DNA of 64,000 nt, taken from positions 2,046,001 to 2,110,000 of the forward strand of contig NZ_CP047951.1 of the NCBI RefSeq assembly GCF_014279755.1, written 5' to 3'. Source of the DNA: Synechococcus sp. PROS-U-1. Its GTDB lineage: Bacteria > Cyanobacteriota > Cyanobacteriia > PCC-6307 > Cyanobiaceae. This document shows positions 8,711 through 20,910 of this stretch, in pieces (positions within the stretch are counted from its first letter, which is position 1; each line of letters begins with the position of its first letter). The notes under the pieces were generated by a model, which worked only from the letters and a program-made list of their open reading frames with translations, was not told the DNA's origin and searched no databases. The translations under genes were made by a program, and so were the position numbers.

Positions 8711-9724
8711 ATGATAAAACGTTGCTTCTTGCATGTAGGCTTCCACAAAACAGCCACTACATCTTTCCAGCTCACCCTGCAACACAATCGCAAACTGCTC
8801 GAGCAGGAAGAAATTTTTCTCCCAAAATTTCGTGGTAAAAAGCAAAAGTTTTCTGCCAATCATTCCGGTCAGATTCGAGATGTGTTTGATGAGAAGGCGC
8901 AGCATCTCTGGGATGGCAGTGGTCAATCCAACCCGTCAACAGACAAAAAACAACAAACTGTTTATAACCACTGCCAAAGCCTGAGCCGGTTACTGGATCA
9001 AGACCACAACATCTTGATCAGTGGTGAAGGGATATCGACCATGCCTGAGCAATCCTTGGTCAGACTGAAGACAAAGCTCGAACAGCATGGCTTCCTGATT
9101 GAACCATTTGCCTTGGTTCGCTCGCCCTACGCCTTCATTACCTCTGCACTGCAGCAAACAATCAAAAATGGGAAATACAATCCCCTGATTGGCCTGATAG
9201 CAGGCCAAGGCAGTGCATCTGATAAAGCCTTCAAAATCCCCAGTACATCCAAGTCGATCAGCACACTCAATCGCATTTTTGGGGAAAGAATGAATTATGT
9301 CCCGTTCAAAACGGCAACGAACCATCCGGGTGGGCCGGTTCTCTTCCTTCTGCAGAACGTGCTTCGCCTCAAGCAAACCGATCAATACCAACTCATCAAT
9401 GCCAACGAATCAAAAAGCAATGTAAGCATACGCCTCAAAAACTTCCTCAACCAGCAACACCCCCATGCCGATCAAGGCAAATTGAGAAGTTTATTCAAAA
9501 CGATCTCGCTCCAATCAAAGCAGACCAAATTCCTGCTCACCGAGCAGGAGTTCGAAGGGATTCAAAACGATTTCAAAAAAGTGAAGCGGGAGATGAAGCG
9601 CAAGCTTGGCAAAACATTTGTGGAAGAAAAGATCGCTTTTTCATCGGAATTCTCAGCGGATGAAACCAACCAACTCCTCTCTCAACTCAGCCAAAAACTG
9701 TATGAGTTTGCCATCAAGGCATAG
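8711..9724 (+). CDS. Sulfotransferase-like protein 5 of the island
   Basis: A 337-aa protein with FLHVGFHKTATTSFQLT (PAPS loop), ILISGEGIS and FALVRSPYAFITSALQQ (3'-phosphate site). It shares these blocks, plus VPFKTATNHPGGPV and NANESKSN, with the protein encoded at 6252-7271. I chose ATG 8711 because the paralogue begins the same way (M-K/I-x-C-F-L-H); a TTG at 8687 would add eight residues. The upstream gap 8495-8710 contains no convincing gene. The acceptor substrate is unknown. Confidence 0.77.
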   Translation: MIKRCFLHVGFHKTATTSFQLTLQHNRKLLEQEEIFLPKFRGKKQKFSANHSGQIRDVFDEKAQHLWDGSGQSNPSTDKKQQTVYNHCQSLSRLLDQDHNILISGEGISTMPEQSLVRLKTKLEQHGFLIEPFALVRSPYAFITSALQQTIKNGKYNPLIGLIAGQGSASDKAFKIPSTSKSISTLNRIFGERMNYVPFKTATNHPGGPVLFLLQNVLRLKQTDQYQLINANESKSNVSIRLKNFLNQQHPHADQGKLRSLFKTISLQSKQTKFLLTEQEFEGIQNDFKKVKREMKRKLGKTFVEEKIAFSSEFSADETNQLLSQLSQKLYEFAIKA

Positions 9725-9753
9725 TGGAGAGTGGTGTCTTGCACGCAATGAAA

Positions 9754-10131
9754 TCAGCTAGGACTTTGTAAGCCAGATTTCAAAAAAGCGAGCTCTTTAT
9801 AGACCCGATCCAGCTCATACAACATTTTTACGTCCTTCTTTTCCAGAAGTTCGACCCGTTTAAGCAGGTCTTCGAGCAGCTTGTTCTGCAATGTTTCCAC
9901 CTGCACCTGACGCTTCTGAACGCCTTGAGTTGTGGCAACGGGAGCACCAGGGGCAGACCACCGATCAGCTAACACAGCACCGTTGGTCTCGATGTAGAGC
10001 ACCGCTAGGCGCTCCAACACCTTTGAATAAGCCTTGTCCTGCTGTCGACAGAGGTCCTTGAAACGCTGGAGCGTCTCCGGGGCAAACTGTGCCGCAAAGG
10101 CACCGGGGCGCTGAGGCATTTGTCCCGACAT
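9754..10131 (-). CDS. Hypothetical protein with C-terminal coiled coil
   Basis: I do not recognise the family. From ATG 10131 the product is 125 aa. An N-terminal helical segment (FAPETLQRFKDLCRQQDKAY) resembles small DNA- or protein-binding helical modules but is not diagnostic. It is followed by a polar linker and a heptad-rich coiled coil (LQNKLLEDLLKRVELLEKKD). The open frame extends upstream to 10335, but that part runs through the groEL terminator hairpin at 10262-10288, so the longer start is unlikely. Confidence 0.5.
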   Translation of the reverse strand: MSGQMPQRPGAFAAQFAPETLQRFKDLCRQQDKAYSKVLERLAVLYIETNGAVLADRWSAPGAPVATTQGVQKRQVQVETLQNKLLEDLLKRVELLEKKDVKMLYELDRVYKELAFLKSGLQSPS

Positions 10132-10261
10132 AACCATACCAAGCAATACATTAAGCCCGCATGCTTTGGCACCACCAAAGATTCCAGCCTGCAGATGACG
10201 CTGCACCTCTGCAGCCACATGTCTTGATAGGTCTAGACGCGTCAAGAGAATTGCGGAAGCC

Positions 10262-10288
10262 AAAAAAAGAGGTCCCGCAGGACCTCTT
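10262..10288 (-). terminator. Rho-independent terminator of groES-groEL
   Basis: Read on the minus strand, a 9-bp perfect stem (AAGAGGTCC / GGACCTCTT) with a 4-base loop is followed by a run of T. It lies 56 bases after the groEL stop codon, the right place and direction to end the groESL transcript. Confidence 0.88.
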
Positions 10289-10344
10289 GATATGACTGGA
10301 ATTTGAGTGAAGCGGGTGATCTGCAGACCACCCACTGCGAGACA

Positions 10345-11991
<1,647 letters not shown>

Positions 11992-12059
11992 CTAATGAAG
12001 AAGAGGTTGGATAAAGAAGGCTGAACCGAGTCGGAATCCGAGGCTCAGTGGAGCTGATC

Positions 12060-12371
12060 TCAGTTGACGACAGCCAGGATGTCCTTCTCGGACAACAGCA
12101 CGTATTCATCGCTGCCGAGCTTGATGTCGGTGCCGGCGTACTTGCTGTAGAGGACCTTGTCGCCCACACCGACTTCGGGAGCTTGGCGGCTGCCATCGTC
12201 GTTGCGCTTACCAGGGCCCACTTGAACCACTTCGCCCACCTGGGGCTTTTCCTTGGCGGTATCGGGCAAAAGGATGCCGCCGGCGGTCTTCTCTTCGGAT
12301 TCAGAGACCTTGACGAACACGCGGTCGCTCAGGGGTTTGACGGTCGAGACGCTGAGGGAAACAGCAGCCAT
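12060..12371 (-). CDS. groES: Co-chaperonin GroES (10 kDa)
   Basis: A 103-aa co-chaperonin that caps GroEL. The family pattern is complete: [12 protein letters not shown], the mobile loop [25 protein letters not shown] and the ending [11 protein letters not shown] 12371 ([16 protein letters not shown]) is preferred; an upstream in-frame start at 12410 adds an unconserved hydrophobic stretch. It is the first gene of the groES-groEL operon, with the CIRCE operator 53-79 bases upstream. Confidence 0.96.
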   Translation of the reverse strand: MAAVSLSVSTVKPLSDRVFVKVSESEEKTAGGILLPDTAKEKPQVGEVVQVGPGKRNDDGSRQAPEVGVGDKVLYSKYAGTDIKLGSDEYVLLSEKDILAVVN

Positions 12372-12423
12372 GGGTATTTGCAGGAACAGGGACAGGGCGC
12401 AATGCGCCACGCATCGACGCGAG

Positions 12424-12450
12424 TTGGCACTCGATGCCGATGAGTGCCAA
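12424..12450 (-). promoter_or_regulatory. CIRCE operator (HrcA binding site) for groESL
   Basis: An inverted repeat with 9-bp arms TTGGCACTC (12424-12432) and GAGTGCCAA (12442-12450), separated by exactly nine bases, differs from the CIRCE consensus TTAGCACTC-N9-GAGTGCTAA by one symmetric pair. HrcA repressor binding here would give heat-inducible expression of groES-groEL. The divergent atpD gene starts 164 bp away and is probably not controlled by it. Confidence 0.93.
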
Positions 12451-12485
12451 CGTATGCAACCGAGCCCCCCTTGGACCAGACCTGA

Positions 12486-14078
<1,593 letters not shown>

Positions 14079-14084
14079 TCGTTC

Positions 14085-14107
14085 CGGGGGTGTGATTCAC
14101 ACCCCCG
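14085..14107 (+). promoter_or_regulatory. Intercistronic hairpin between atpD and atpC
   Basis: A perfect 10-bp inverted repeat (CGGGGGTGTG / CACACCCCCG) with a 3-base loop begins seven bases after the atpD stop codon. No T-run follows, so it is not a standard terminator. It could protect the atpD message end or lower atpC output to match subunit stoichiometry (three beta to one epsilon); this role is an inference. Confidence 0.6.
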
Positions 14108-14152
14108 ATCACGTGTTTCTCGACAGTCCGTTCTTTTTCCGAACCAAGGTTC

Positions 14153-14563
14153 ATGTCCCTCACCCTCCGCGTGCTGGCAACAGACCAGAACGTCTTTGAT
14201 GGCAGCGCCGACGAGGTGATCCTGCCAAGTACCACCGGTCAACTCGGCATCCTGCCCGGCCACATTTCGCTGCTCACCGCCATTGACATCGGTGTTCTGC
14301 GCGTGCGAGCCAACGGTGCCTGGAACTCCATCGCTCTGATGGGGGGTTTCGCCGAGGTGGACGCTGATGAAGTCACCGTTTTGGTCAACAAGGCCGAACT
14401 GGGCAATTCCATAGATGCCGGTGCCGCCGAAGCCGCCTTCCAGAAGGCCTCCACCGTGGTAGCTGGCATGGAAGGCCAACCGGCTTCTCCGGAAAAGCTC
14501 AAGGCACAGCAAGAGCTGAATGAAGCTCGGGCCCGCCTGCAAGCCAGCAAAACTGCCGACTAA
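14153..14563 (+). CDS. atpC: ATP synthase F1 epsilon subunit
   Basis: A 136-aa epsilon subunit of the rotor stalk, which also restrains ATP hydrolysis. The N-terminal beta-sandwich is clear (LRVLATDQNVFDGSADEVIL, GQLGILPGHISLLTAIDIG, FAEVDADEVTVL). It is followed by the short C-terminal helical pair (FQKASTVVAGMEG, ELNEARARLQAS). It is cotranscribed with atpD, 74 bp downstream, and ends at a strong terminator. Confidence 0.96.
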   Translation: MSLTLRVLATDQNVFDGSADEVILPSTTGQLGILPGHISLLTAIDIGVLRVRANGAWNSIALMGGFAEVDADEVTVLVNKAELGNSIDAGAAEAAFQKASTVVAGMEGQPASPEKLKAQQELNEARARLQASKTAD

Positions 14564-14591
14564 ATTCATCCGAAATCAGATGAATTCCAAA

Positions 14592-14621
14592 GCGCCAGGG
14601 GCTCCGTCCCTGGCTTTTTTT
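14592..14621 (+). terminator. Rho-independent terminator of atpD-atpC
   Basis: A 7-bp stem GCCAGGG / CCCTGGC with a 7-base loop is followed by a run of seven T, starting 28 bases after the atpC stop codon. Confidence 0.9.
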
Positions 14622-14673
14622 ATGGTGGACCTTGTGAAGGGTGATCCGATCACTCCACTCATCGGGAAGGCAT

Positions 14674-14699
14674 AAAAAAACCTGCCCGAAGGCAGGTTT
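14674..14699 (-). terminator. Rho-independent terminator of the PSRP-3 gene
   Basis: On the minus strand an 8-bp stem AACCTGCC / GGCAGGTT with a TTCG tetraloop is followed by a run of T. It lies 26 bases after the stop codon of the PSRP-3/Ycf65 gene. Confidence 0.88.
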
Positions 14700-14724
14700 G
14701 AATCGACAATCAAACGAACCGAAA

Positions 14725-15324
<600 letters not shown>

Positions 15325-15339
15325 TCACCATCAGACGTT

Positions 15340-16101
15340 CTGGGATCTCCAACCATCCTGCTGTTCGACATCGATGGTGTGATCCGCGATGTCTCTGGCA
15401 GTTACCGACGGGCCCTCCAATGCACCGTGCAGCACTACTGCGGTTGGCAGCCCAGCGCCGATGCCATCGATGCGCTGAAGGCCGAAGGCGCCTGGAACAA
15501 CGACTGGGACTGCAGCCTTGAACTGCTGCGTCGCCATGGTGCCGAGCTACCGGATCGGACCGCGCTGATTGATGTGTTCAGCGGCTTCTACTTCGGGGGA
15601 GATCCGGAGGGAGACCCCAGCCAGTGGACTGGGTTCATCGGCGATGAGCCCCTACTGGTGAACGCCAGCCTCTTCACCACGCTTTCCCAGCAGAAGGTGC
15701 GCTGGGGGTTCGTGAGCGGTGCTGAGCCGGCCTCGGCACGCTTCGTCCTTCAGCAACGCCTTGGGCTCCAGGATCCGCCCTTGATCGCCATGGGCGATGC
15801 CCCCGACAAACCAGACCCGACAGGGTTGATCCACCTGGCCAAGGCCCTGGGAGCAGACACCGAGGAAGCGCAGGTGGCTTATCTCGGTGACACCGTGGCC
15901 GATGTGCACACCGTGGTTCAAGCCCGAAAACGCTGGCCAGAACAACAGTTCGTCAGTCTTGCGGTGGTGCCACCTCACCTGCAAAGCGAAGAGCAGGCAC
16001 CGGCGCGCACGATCTATGAACAACAGCTGATGGAGGCCGGCGCTGATCTTGTGCTGAACAGCACCGCAGCGCTGCTGAACTGGGAGGGAGTCACGCCATG
16101 A
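15340..16101 (+). CDS. HAD-superfamily subfamily IA phosphatase-like protein
   Basis: The HAD nucleophile motif LLFDIDGVIRDVSGSYRRAL lies at 15358-15417, followed by WGFVSGAEPASARFVL (motif II region), GDAPDKPDP and VAYLGDTVADV (motif IV metal ligands). It resembles the cyanobacterial HAD-IA hypothetical group with the DIDGVI(R/L)DV(S/G)GSYRRA signature; the substrate is unknown. The first GTG (15379) falls after the catalytic Asp, so the true start must be upstream. The frame opens after a stop at 15310-15312 and has no ATG, GTG or TTG before the motif; CTG 15340 is the best candidate. The end overlaps the ChaA-like gene by four bases. Confidence 0.8.
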   Translation: MGSPTILLFDIDGVIRDVSGSYRRALQCTVQHYCGWQPSADAIDALKAEGAWNNDWDCSLELLRRHGAELPDRTALIDVFSGFYFGGDPEGDPSQWTGFIGDEPLLVNASLFTTLSQQKVRWGFVSGAEPASARFVLQQRLGLQDPPLIAMGDAPDKPDPTGLIHLAKALGADTEEAQVAYLGDTVADVHTVVQARKRWPEQQFVSLAVVPPHLQSEEQAPARTIYEQQLMEAGADLVLNSTAALLNWEGVTP

Positions 16102-17261
16102 GGACGGCCGTCTTCCGCGAAACTCCTCTCCTGATTGGGATCGTGGCCCTGATTGGCCTCGAGACCACAACAGTCCTCGACTGGCTACTGCTGCAGCCCG
16201 CCCTACCCGTCCTCACGGGCCTCGGGCTGCTCAGTGTGCTGGTGCTGTTGATGGCGCGGGGGGTGGCGCACCATGCCGATCAACTGGCAGAGCGGCTCGG
16301 GGAGCCCCTGGGGACCCTTGTGCTGACAGGGTCCGTGATCGTGATTGAACTGGCCTTGATCGCCTCCACGATGCTGACGGGAGACAGCAACCCGACCCTG
16401 GCCCGCGACTCGATGTTCTCGGTGCTGATGATCGTGCTCACGGGGGTCAAAGGCGTGACAGTGATCGTGGCCGCCAGGGTTCAGAGACAGGGGCGAACCC
16501 AACCCATGCAGCCGGAAGACCTAGCGGCGGTGAACCAGAGCGGTTCAAGTGCCTACATCAACCTGATCACCACCATGAGCGTTCTTGCGCTGGTGCTTCC
16601 CAACTTCAGTCAAGACAGCCTCGAAGCCAACTACTCCCTGCCGATCAATTGGCTGCTGACGTTCGTTTCGATCAGCCTCTACGCGATTTTTCTGCGCGGC
16701 CAGGTTGGCCGTTACCGCAACCTGTTTCTCGATACCGCTCAGCAACAAACCTCCGGGTCCCTCTCCCTCGCGGACAGCACTGCGGAGGCCCCCACTCCCC
16801 CGGACGAAGCCGAGGGATCGATCCTGAAGAACGGAGCTCTAATGGCGGCTGGGCTGCTGGTGCTGGTGCTGATCGCGGAATCGATGGGGACGCTGATCGA
16901 AACAGGGATCAACGATCTTGGTTTGCCCAGTTCCCTCGGCGGCCTGCTCGTGGGCTTGCTGGTGGTCGCACCGGAAGCGCTCAATGCTTTTCAGGCCGCT
17001 GGGAAAGGAGAGTTGCAGCGTTCACTCAACACTCTCTATGGGTCGTCCCTCTCGACCCTCTGTCTCACGGTGCCGGCGGTTCTGGCAATCGGCGAATTCA
17101 CAAACACTGATGTGATCCTCGGGCTGGATCCACTCGAATCGGTGCTGCTGGTGCTGACGCTGATTCTGGTGCGGCCGATCAGCGGCCGCGTCAGCGAACT
17201 GGACGGTCTGATGCTGCTCACCGTCGGCGTGGTCTGGGTGGCCTTGCAGGTGGTGAGCTGA
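16098..17261 (+). CDS. chaA: ChaA-type Ca2+(Na+)/H+ antiporter of the CaCA family
   Basis: An integral membrane protein of 387 aa with about ten hydrophobic helices. The two CaCA repeats are recognisable: LGEPLGTLVLTGSVIVIELA in the first half and LLVGLLVVAPEALNAFQAAG with LQRSLNTLYGSSLSTLCLTV in the second; each carries the acidic residue expected for cation binding. It exports Ca2+ or Na+ in exchange for protons, important in seawater. A polar loop around residues 205-235 joins the halves. The ATG overlaps the HAD stop (ATGA), indicating an operon. Confidence 0.88.
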   Translation: MRTAVFRETPLLIGIVALIGLETTTVLDWLLLQPALPVLTGLGLLSVLVLLMARGVAHHADQLAERLGEPLGTLVLTGSVIVIELALIASTMLTGDSNPTLARDSMFSVLMIVLTGVKGVTVIVAARVQRQGRTQPMQPEDLAAVNQSGSSAYINLITTMSVLALVLPNFSQDSLEANYSLPINWLLTFVSISLYAIFLRGQVGRYRNLFLDTAQQQTSGSLSLADSTAEAPTPPDEAEGSILKNGALMAAGLLVLVLIAESMGTLIETGINDLGLPSSLGGLLVGLLVVAPEALNAFQAAGKGELQRSLNTLYGSSLSTLCLTVPAVLAIGEFTNTDVILGLDPLESVLLVLTLILVRPISGRVSELDGLMLLTVGVVWVALQVVS

Positions 17262-17266
17262 CAGGG

Positions 17267-18592
17267 TCAGCGTTCCATCGCAGCAACGCTTTTTAGGGCG
17301 TCTGAGGTGAGCACCTCATGGCCGGTCTCGCTGACGGCGACATCGTCCTCGATGCGGATGCCGATGCCTTTCCAGCGATCGTCGATCTCCGGCTGACCCT
17401 CCGGCACGCTGAGGCGATCACTGACGTAAAGGCCAGGCTCCACCGTGAGCACCATGCCCGGCTCCAGCGGAGCGGGTTGCTCACCGAGCCGATAAGCCCC
17501 CACGTCATGCACATCCAATCCCAACCAATGGCCGGTGCGATGCATGTACAGATGCCGATAGTCGCCCCGATCGATAATTCCGTCCACGTCCCCGATCAGC
17601 AGGCCCAGATCCACCAGCCCTTCCACAAGCACGCGCAGGGCTTTGGCGTGAACCGCCTCCGCGGTGCCTCCTGGGGCCACGACAGCAACCGCGGCTTGCT
17701 GCGCTTCCAGCACAAGGCTGTAAAGCTCCCGCTGTTCCGCCGTGAAACGGCCATTCACGGGGAAGGTGCGGGTGATGTCGCCGTTGTAGTAATCCTCCAG
17801 CGAACAGCCAGCATCGATCAGGAGCAAATCGCCGTCCTGAAGCGGAGCCGTGTTGGCGGTGTAGTGCAGCACGCAGGCGTTATCGCCGCCGGCCACGATG
17901 GAGCCATAGGCGGGGCCGCGGGCCCCATGGCTACGGAAGTGCGCCTCCATCGCCGCCTGCACCTCGGCCTCGTTCATGCCAGGGCGGGTGATGGATCGCG
18001 CAAGCTCGTGGGCTTCGGCGGAGATCCGGCAGGCTTCCCGTAGACGCTCCAGCTCGTGGGGCTCCTTGCGCAGGCGCAGGCGATGCAGGATCGGGGTTGG
18101 TGCCACCAGACCCAGGGCCGCCGTCCCCGTGCGGGCATAGGTGTCGAGCTGTCGCCCCCAGGCCGAGAGAACCAGCGACTCCACAGATGGATGGCGGCCC
18201 ACACGGAAGGCAATCGCTTCAGCACCAGCGAGGTACTCCGGCAGCTTTTCGCCCAGCCGATCCAGAGGATGGGCCATGTCCGCCCCATAGCGCTCAACCG
18301 CTCCCTCGGTCCCCCAGCGGAAGCCGGTCCATACTTCGGCCGCCGGATCCTTGGGCTGCACAAACAGCACAAAGCGCTCGCCCTCGGGCCGATGCGGCAG
18401 GAGCAAGGCCACCGCATCCGGTTCATCAAACCCCGTGAGGTAGAAGAAATCGCTGTCCTGCCGGAAGGGCCACTCGCAGTCGGCGTGATGGGTCGCCAGC
18501 GCCGCAGCAGGAATCACCGCAGCGGCTGCACCGAGTTGCTCCAGGAACCGCTCGCGGCGGGCAGCGAACAGCTCAACTTCAAAGCAACTCAT
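17267..18592 (-). CDS. pepP: Xaa-Pro aminopeptidase (M24B)
   Basis: A 441-aa metallopeptidase removing N-terminal residues before proline. The N-terminal domain has DSDFFYLTGFDEPDAVALLL. The pita-bread domain shows the dinuclear Mn site: LLLIDAGCSLEDYYNGDITR (two Asp), HRTGHWLGLDVHD (His), LTVEPGLYV (Glu) and GIRIEDDVAV (Glu). ATG 18592 is preferred over a TTG at 18607. It is convergent with chaA, only five bases apart, with no visible terminator between them. Confidence 0.95.
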   Translation of the reverse strand: MSCFEVELFAARRERFLEQLGAAAAVIPAAALATHHADCEWPFRQDSDFFYLTGFDEPDAVALLLPHRPEGERFVLFVQPKDPAAEVWTGFRWGTEGAVERYGADMAHPLDRLGEKLPEYLAGAEAIAFRVGRHPSVESLVLSAWGRQLDTYARTGTAALGLVAPTPILHRLRLRKEPHELERLREACRISAEAHELARSITRPGMNEAEVQAAMEAHFRSHGARGPAYGSIVAGGDNACVLHYTANTAPLQDGDLLLIDAGCSLEDYYNGDITRTFPVNGRFTAEQRELYSLVLEAQQAAVAVVAPGGTAEAVHAKALRVLVEGLVDLGLLIGDVDGIIDRGDYRHLYMHRTGHWLGLDVHDVGAYRLGEQPAPLEPGMVLTVEPGLYVSDRLSVPEGQPEIDDRWKGIGIRIEDDVAVSETGHEVLTSDALKSVAAMER

Positions 18593-18647
18593 CAGCCGAC
18601 AAATCAACGCCTAGAAACTCTAAAAAACCATTAGCTCAAAAGCCGAC

Positions 18648-19922
18648 TCAGAACAGATCCAAAACATCCATGGATTGCCAGAGGGCCTGCTTCATGGGTC
18701 GAAGCATTCTTGAATAATTCCGCCAAAGCTCAAGCGATTGAGAACCGATCGGACGGCGAACCTGAACACGACTTGCAGTCTGAGTGACCAAACCTGACCG
18801 ATGGTGACCAAGAAAATCATCAGTCCAGGGCAACTCAAGCCACTCAACAAGATCACGCAAAACAGATGATGGATCAGAAACCATTTCCTCATATTTGAGA
18901 GGAAAAATCCTGCCTGGAAACTTTTCCGAAAAAACAGAGACCAACCTTCTTTCGTAAATAATCATTTCCGCTATATCCTCCAAGCTTGAAGAAAATGTAC
19001 TTCCAGGAAAAATATTTGCTCGATAAAGGGACAACGCATGAGCAAAAGGATTTCTCCTGCAATGAATGATCTTTGCCCGCGGGAAGCATTGCGCAATCAA
19101 ATCAATATTAATGAAATTAAAAAGACTTTTATCAACCAAATACTTGTCTTGCCGACGCTTTCTTACTGCCTCGAGGTAGTCCTTTCCAAGTAATTTGAGA
19201 CTATTCTCCCCCCAACCCAAATGAATTCTGACGGCAACGGCTTTCTCGAACTCCGAACACTCCCCAAGGTCACCCACCTTCTCTGACATGCAAAGGATGG
19301 CATCCAGAAGAGTCGAACCGCAACGCGGAAGACCCACCACAAAAATCAATCCGCGGCCTTCATCAAGGCCTGGCTCATGACCATCGACGGGACATTGACT
19401 CACCAAGCCCGCTCGAAAATCACCAATAGCTTGGGTTTGGCGAAGGTCAGAACCAGCCTCCAAAAGCCTCAGCCCATTACCACGCTCCAGCCAGCAAGCA
19501 GAAGCTTCATAATCACCATACTGATGAAAAAGATTTGATTTGGCAAAGCAAATCTTAATTCGATCTTCATAGCTTACGTACGATTCAGCATCAATACCCT
19601 TGAGCCTCTCAGCCAGAAAAGGATATTCTTGATACCTAATTTGCTTGGAGAGCGTGTAGTGCGACGAAGCATGCGAACCATCAATGTGCAACGCACAGAG
19701 GAGAGATCGCAAGGAACAATCAAGTCGCCCACAAAATTGATAAAGAAGGCCAAGATTCCGAAAACAGTCGACTCCTAAATCCTCTCTGAGGCATAGCCTT
19801 CTGAGGCTGACCAGTGCTCCGTTGAAATCCTCTAAAAGCAAGCAGGATTCGAAATCCTCCTGACAAGAAATCAACGCATCAACATTTTGACGTCCAACAC
19901 TTTGACCGAATTGTTCAGCCAC
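18648..19922 (-). CDS. TPR-containing sulfotransferase
   Basis: The C-terminal half is a PAPS-dependent sulfotransferase: FVVGLPRCGSTLLDAIL is the 5'-phosphosulfate loop and IIHCRRNPFAHALSLYR the 3'-phosphate site, followed by FPLKYEEMVSDP. The N-terminal half (about 180 residues) is helical with TPR-like spacing, as in tyrosine- and glycan-sulfotransferases with TPR arms. The start GTG 19922 overlaps the fcl stop by 8 bp and implies coupling; a TTG at 19979 is also possible. Base composition is AT-richer than in fcl and gmd. Encoded after gmd-fcl, it may sulfate a fucose-containing glycan (inference). Confidence 0.82.
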   Translation of the reverse strand: MAEQFGQSVGRQNVDALISCQEDFESCLLLEDFNGALVSLRRLCLREDLGVDCFRNLGLLYQFCGRLDCSLRSLLCALHIDGSHASSHYTLSKQIRYQEYPFLAERLKGIDAESYVSYEDRIKICFAKSNLFHQYGDYEASACWLERGNGLRLLEAGSDLRQTQAIGDFRAGLVSQCPVDGHEPGLDEGRGLIFVVGLPRCGSTLLDAILCMSEKVGDLGECSEFEKAVAVRIHLGWGENSLKLLGKDYLEAVRKRRQDKYLVDKSLFNFINIDLIAQCFPRAKIIHCRRNPFAHALSLYRANIFPGSTFSSSLEDIAEMIIYERRLVSVFSEKFPGRIFPLKYEEMVSDPSSVLRDLVEWLELPWTDDFLGHHRSGLVTQTASRVQVRRPIGSQSLELWRNYSRMLRPMKQALWQSMDVLDLF

Positions 19923-20910
19923 GCAAGCGATTGGTTTCAAGTGTCTTGCAGTAATCCTTGTAAGCGAGCGCAAGTCCAAGATTCAAAGGAATTCTTGATT
20001 CCCATCCCATAGCGCGCAGCCGACTCACCTCGAGTTGCTTCTTAGGCGTTCCATCCGGCTTGGTGGTATCCCACACAAGCTCCCCTTCAAACCCAACCGT
20101 GGCCCCAACTTTTTCCGCCAGCTCACGAATGGAGAGATCGATACCCGTGCCCACATTCAGAAAAGCCAGAGGCTGCCCGGAATCGTCGCAAGGGGCATCC
20201 TCCGCCAAGGCACTCCAGTGCTCCAAAGCGAACACACAGGCTGCACCCAAGTCATCGGCGTGCAAAAACTCCCGCAGCGGAGTGCCGCTGCCCCAACAGG
20301 TCACCGACGCATCGCCGCGGGTCTTGGCCTCATGGAAGCGGCGCAGCAGGGCCGGAAGCACATGGCTGTTGGTGGGGTGGTAGTTGTCCCCCGTGCCGTA
20401 AAGATTGGTCGGCATCAGGCTGATGGCGTCGAAGCCGTGCTGGCGACGCAGGGCCTCACACAGCTTGATGCCGCTGATCTTGGCGATGGCATACCACTCA
20501 TTGGTGGGCTCGAGTGGCCCTGTAAGCAGCGCCTCTTCGCGAATCGGTTGGTCTGCGAACTTCGGATAGATGCAACTGCTACCCAGAAACAGCAGCCGCC
20601 GCGCAGCGGTGGCCCAAGCCGCCTCGATCACATTGGTTTGGATCTTGAGGTTGTCCAGCAGGAAATCAGCCGGAAAGTTGTTGTTGGCCTGAATACCGCC
20701 AACCCGAGCTGCGGCCAAAACCACCACATCCGGATTGTGGTGATGCATCCAGCGCTCGACCGCTTCACGATTGAGGCAATCAAGCTCAACGCGTGAAGGC
20801 GTGAGGAGCTGTCGATAGCCACGGGCTTGCAATGTGCGACAAATGGCGCTCCCGGCCATGCCGCGGCTACCAAACACCGCAATTCGATCCTCCGCGGAGA
20901 TCAGCATCAT
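19915..20910 (-). CDS. fcl: GDP-L-fucose synthase
   Basis: A 331-aa short-chain dehydrogenase that epimerises and reduces GDP-4-keto-6-deoxymannose to GDP-L-fucose with NADPH. The Rossmann loop [29 protein letters not shown], the Ser of FLGSSCIYP and the Y-x-x-x-K of [17 protein letters not shown] are present. Its ATG 20910 overlaps the gmd stop (ATGA), and its stop overlaps the sulfotransferase start. A longer frame to 21030 lies inside gmd and is not used. Confidence 0.95.
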   Translation of the reverse strand: MMLISAEDRIAVFGSRGMAGSAICRTLQARGYRQLLTPSRVELDCLNREAVERWMHHHNPDVVVLAAARVGGIQANNNFPADFLLDNLKIQTNVIEAAWATAARRLLFLGSSCIYPKFADQPIREEALLTGPLEPTNEWYAIAKISGIKLCEALRRQHGFDAISLMPTNLYGTGDNYHPTNSHVLPALLRRFHEAKTRGDASVTCWGSGTPLREFLHADDLGAACVFALEHWSALAEDAPCDDSGQPLAFLNVGTGIDLSIRELAEKVGATVGFEGELVWDTTKPDGTPKKQLEVSRLRAMGWESRIPLNLGLALAYKDYCKTLETNRLRG

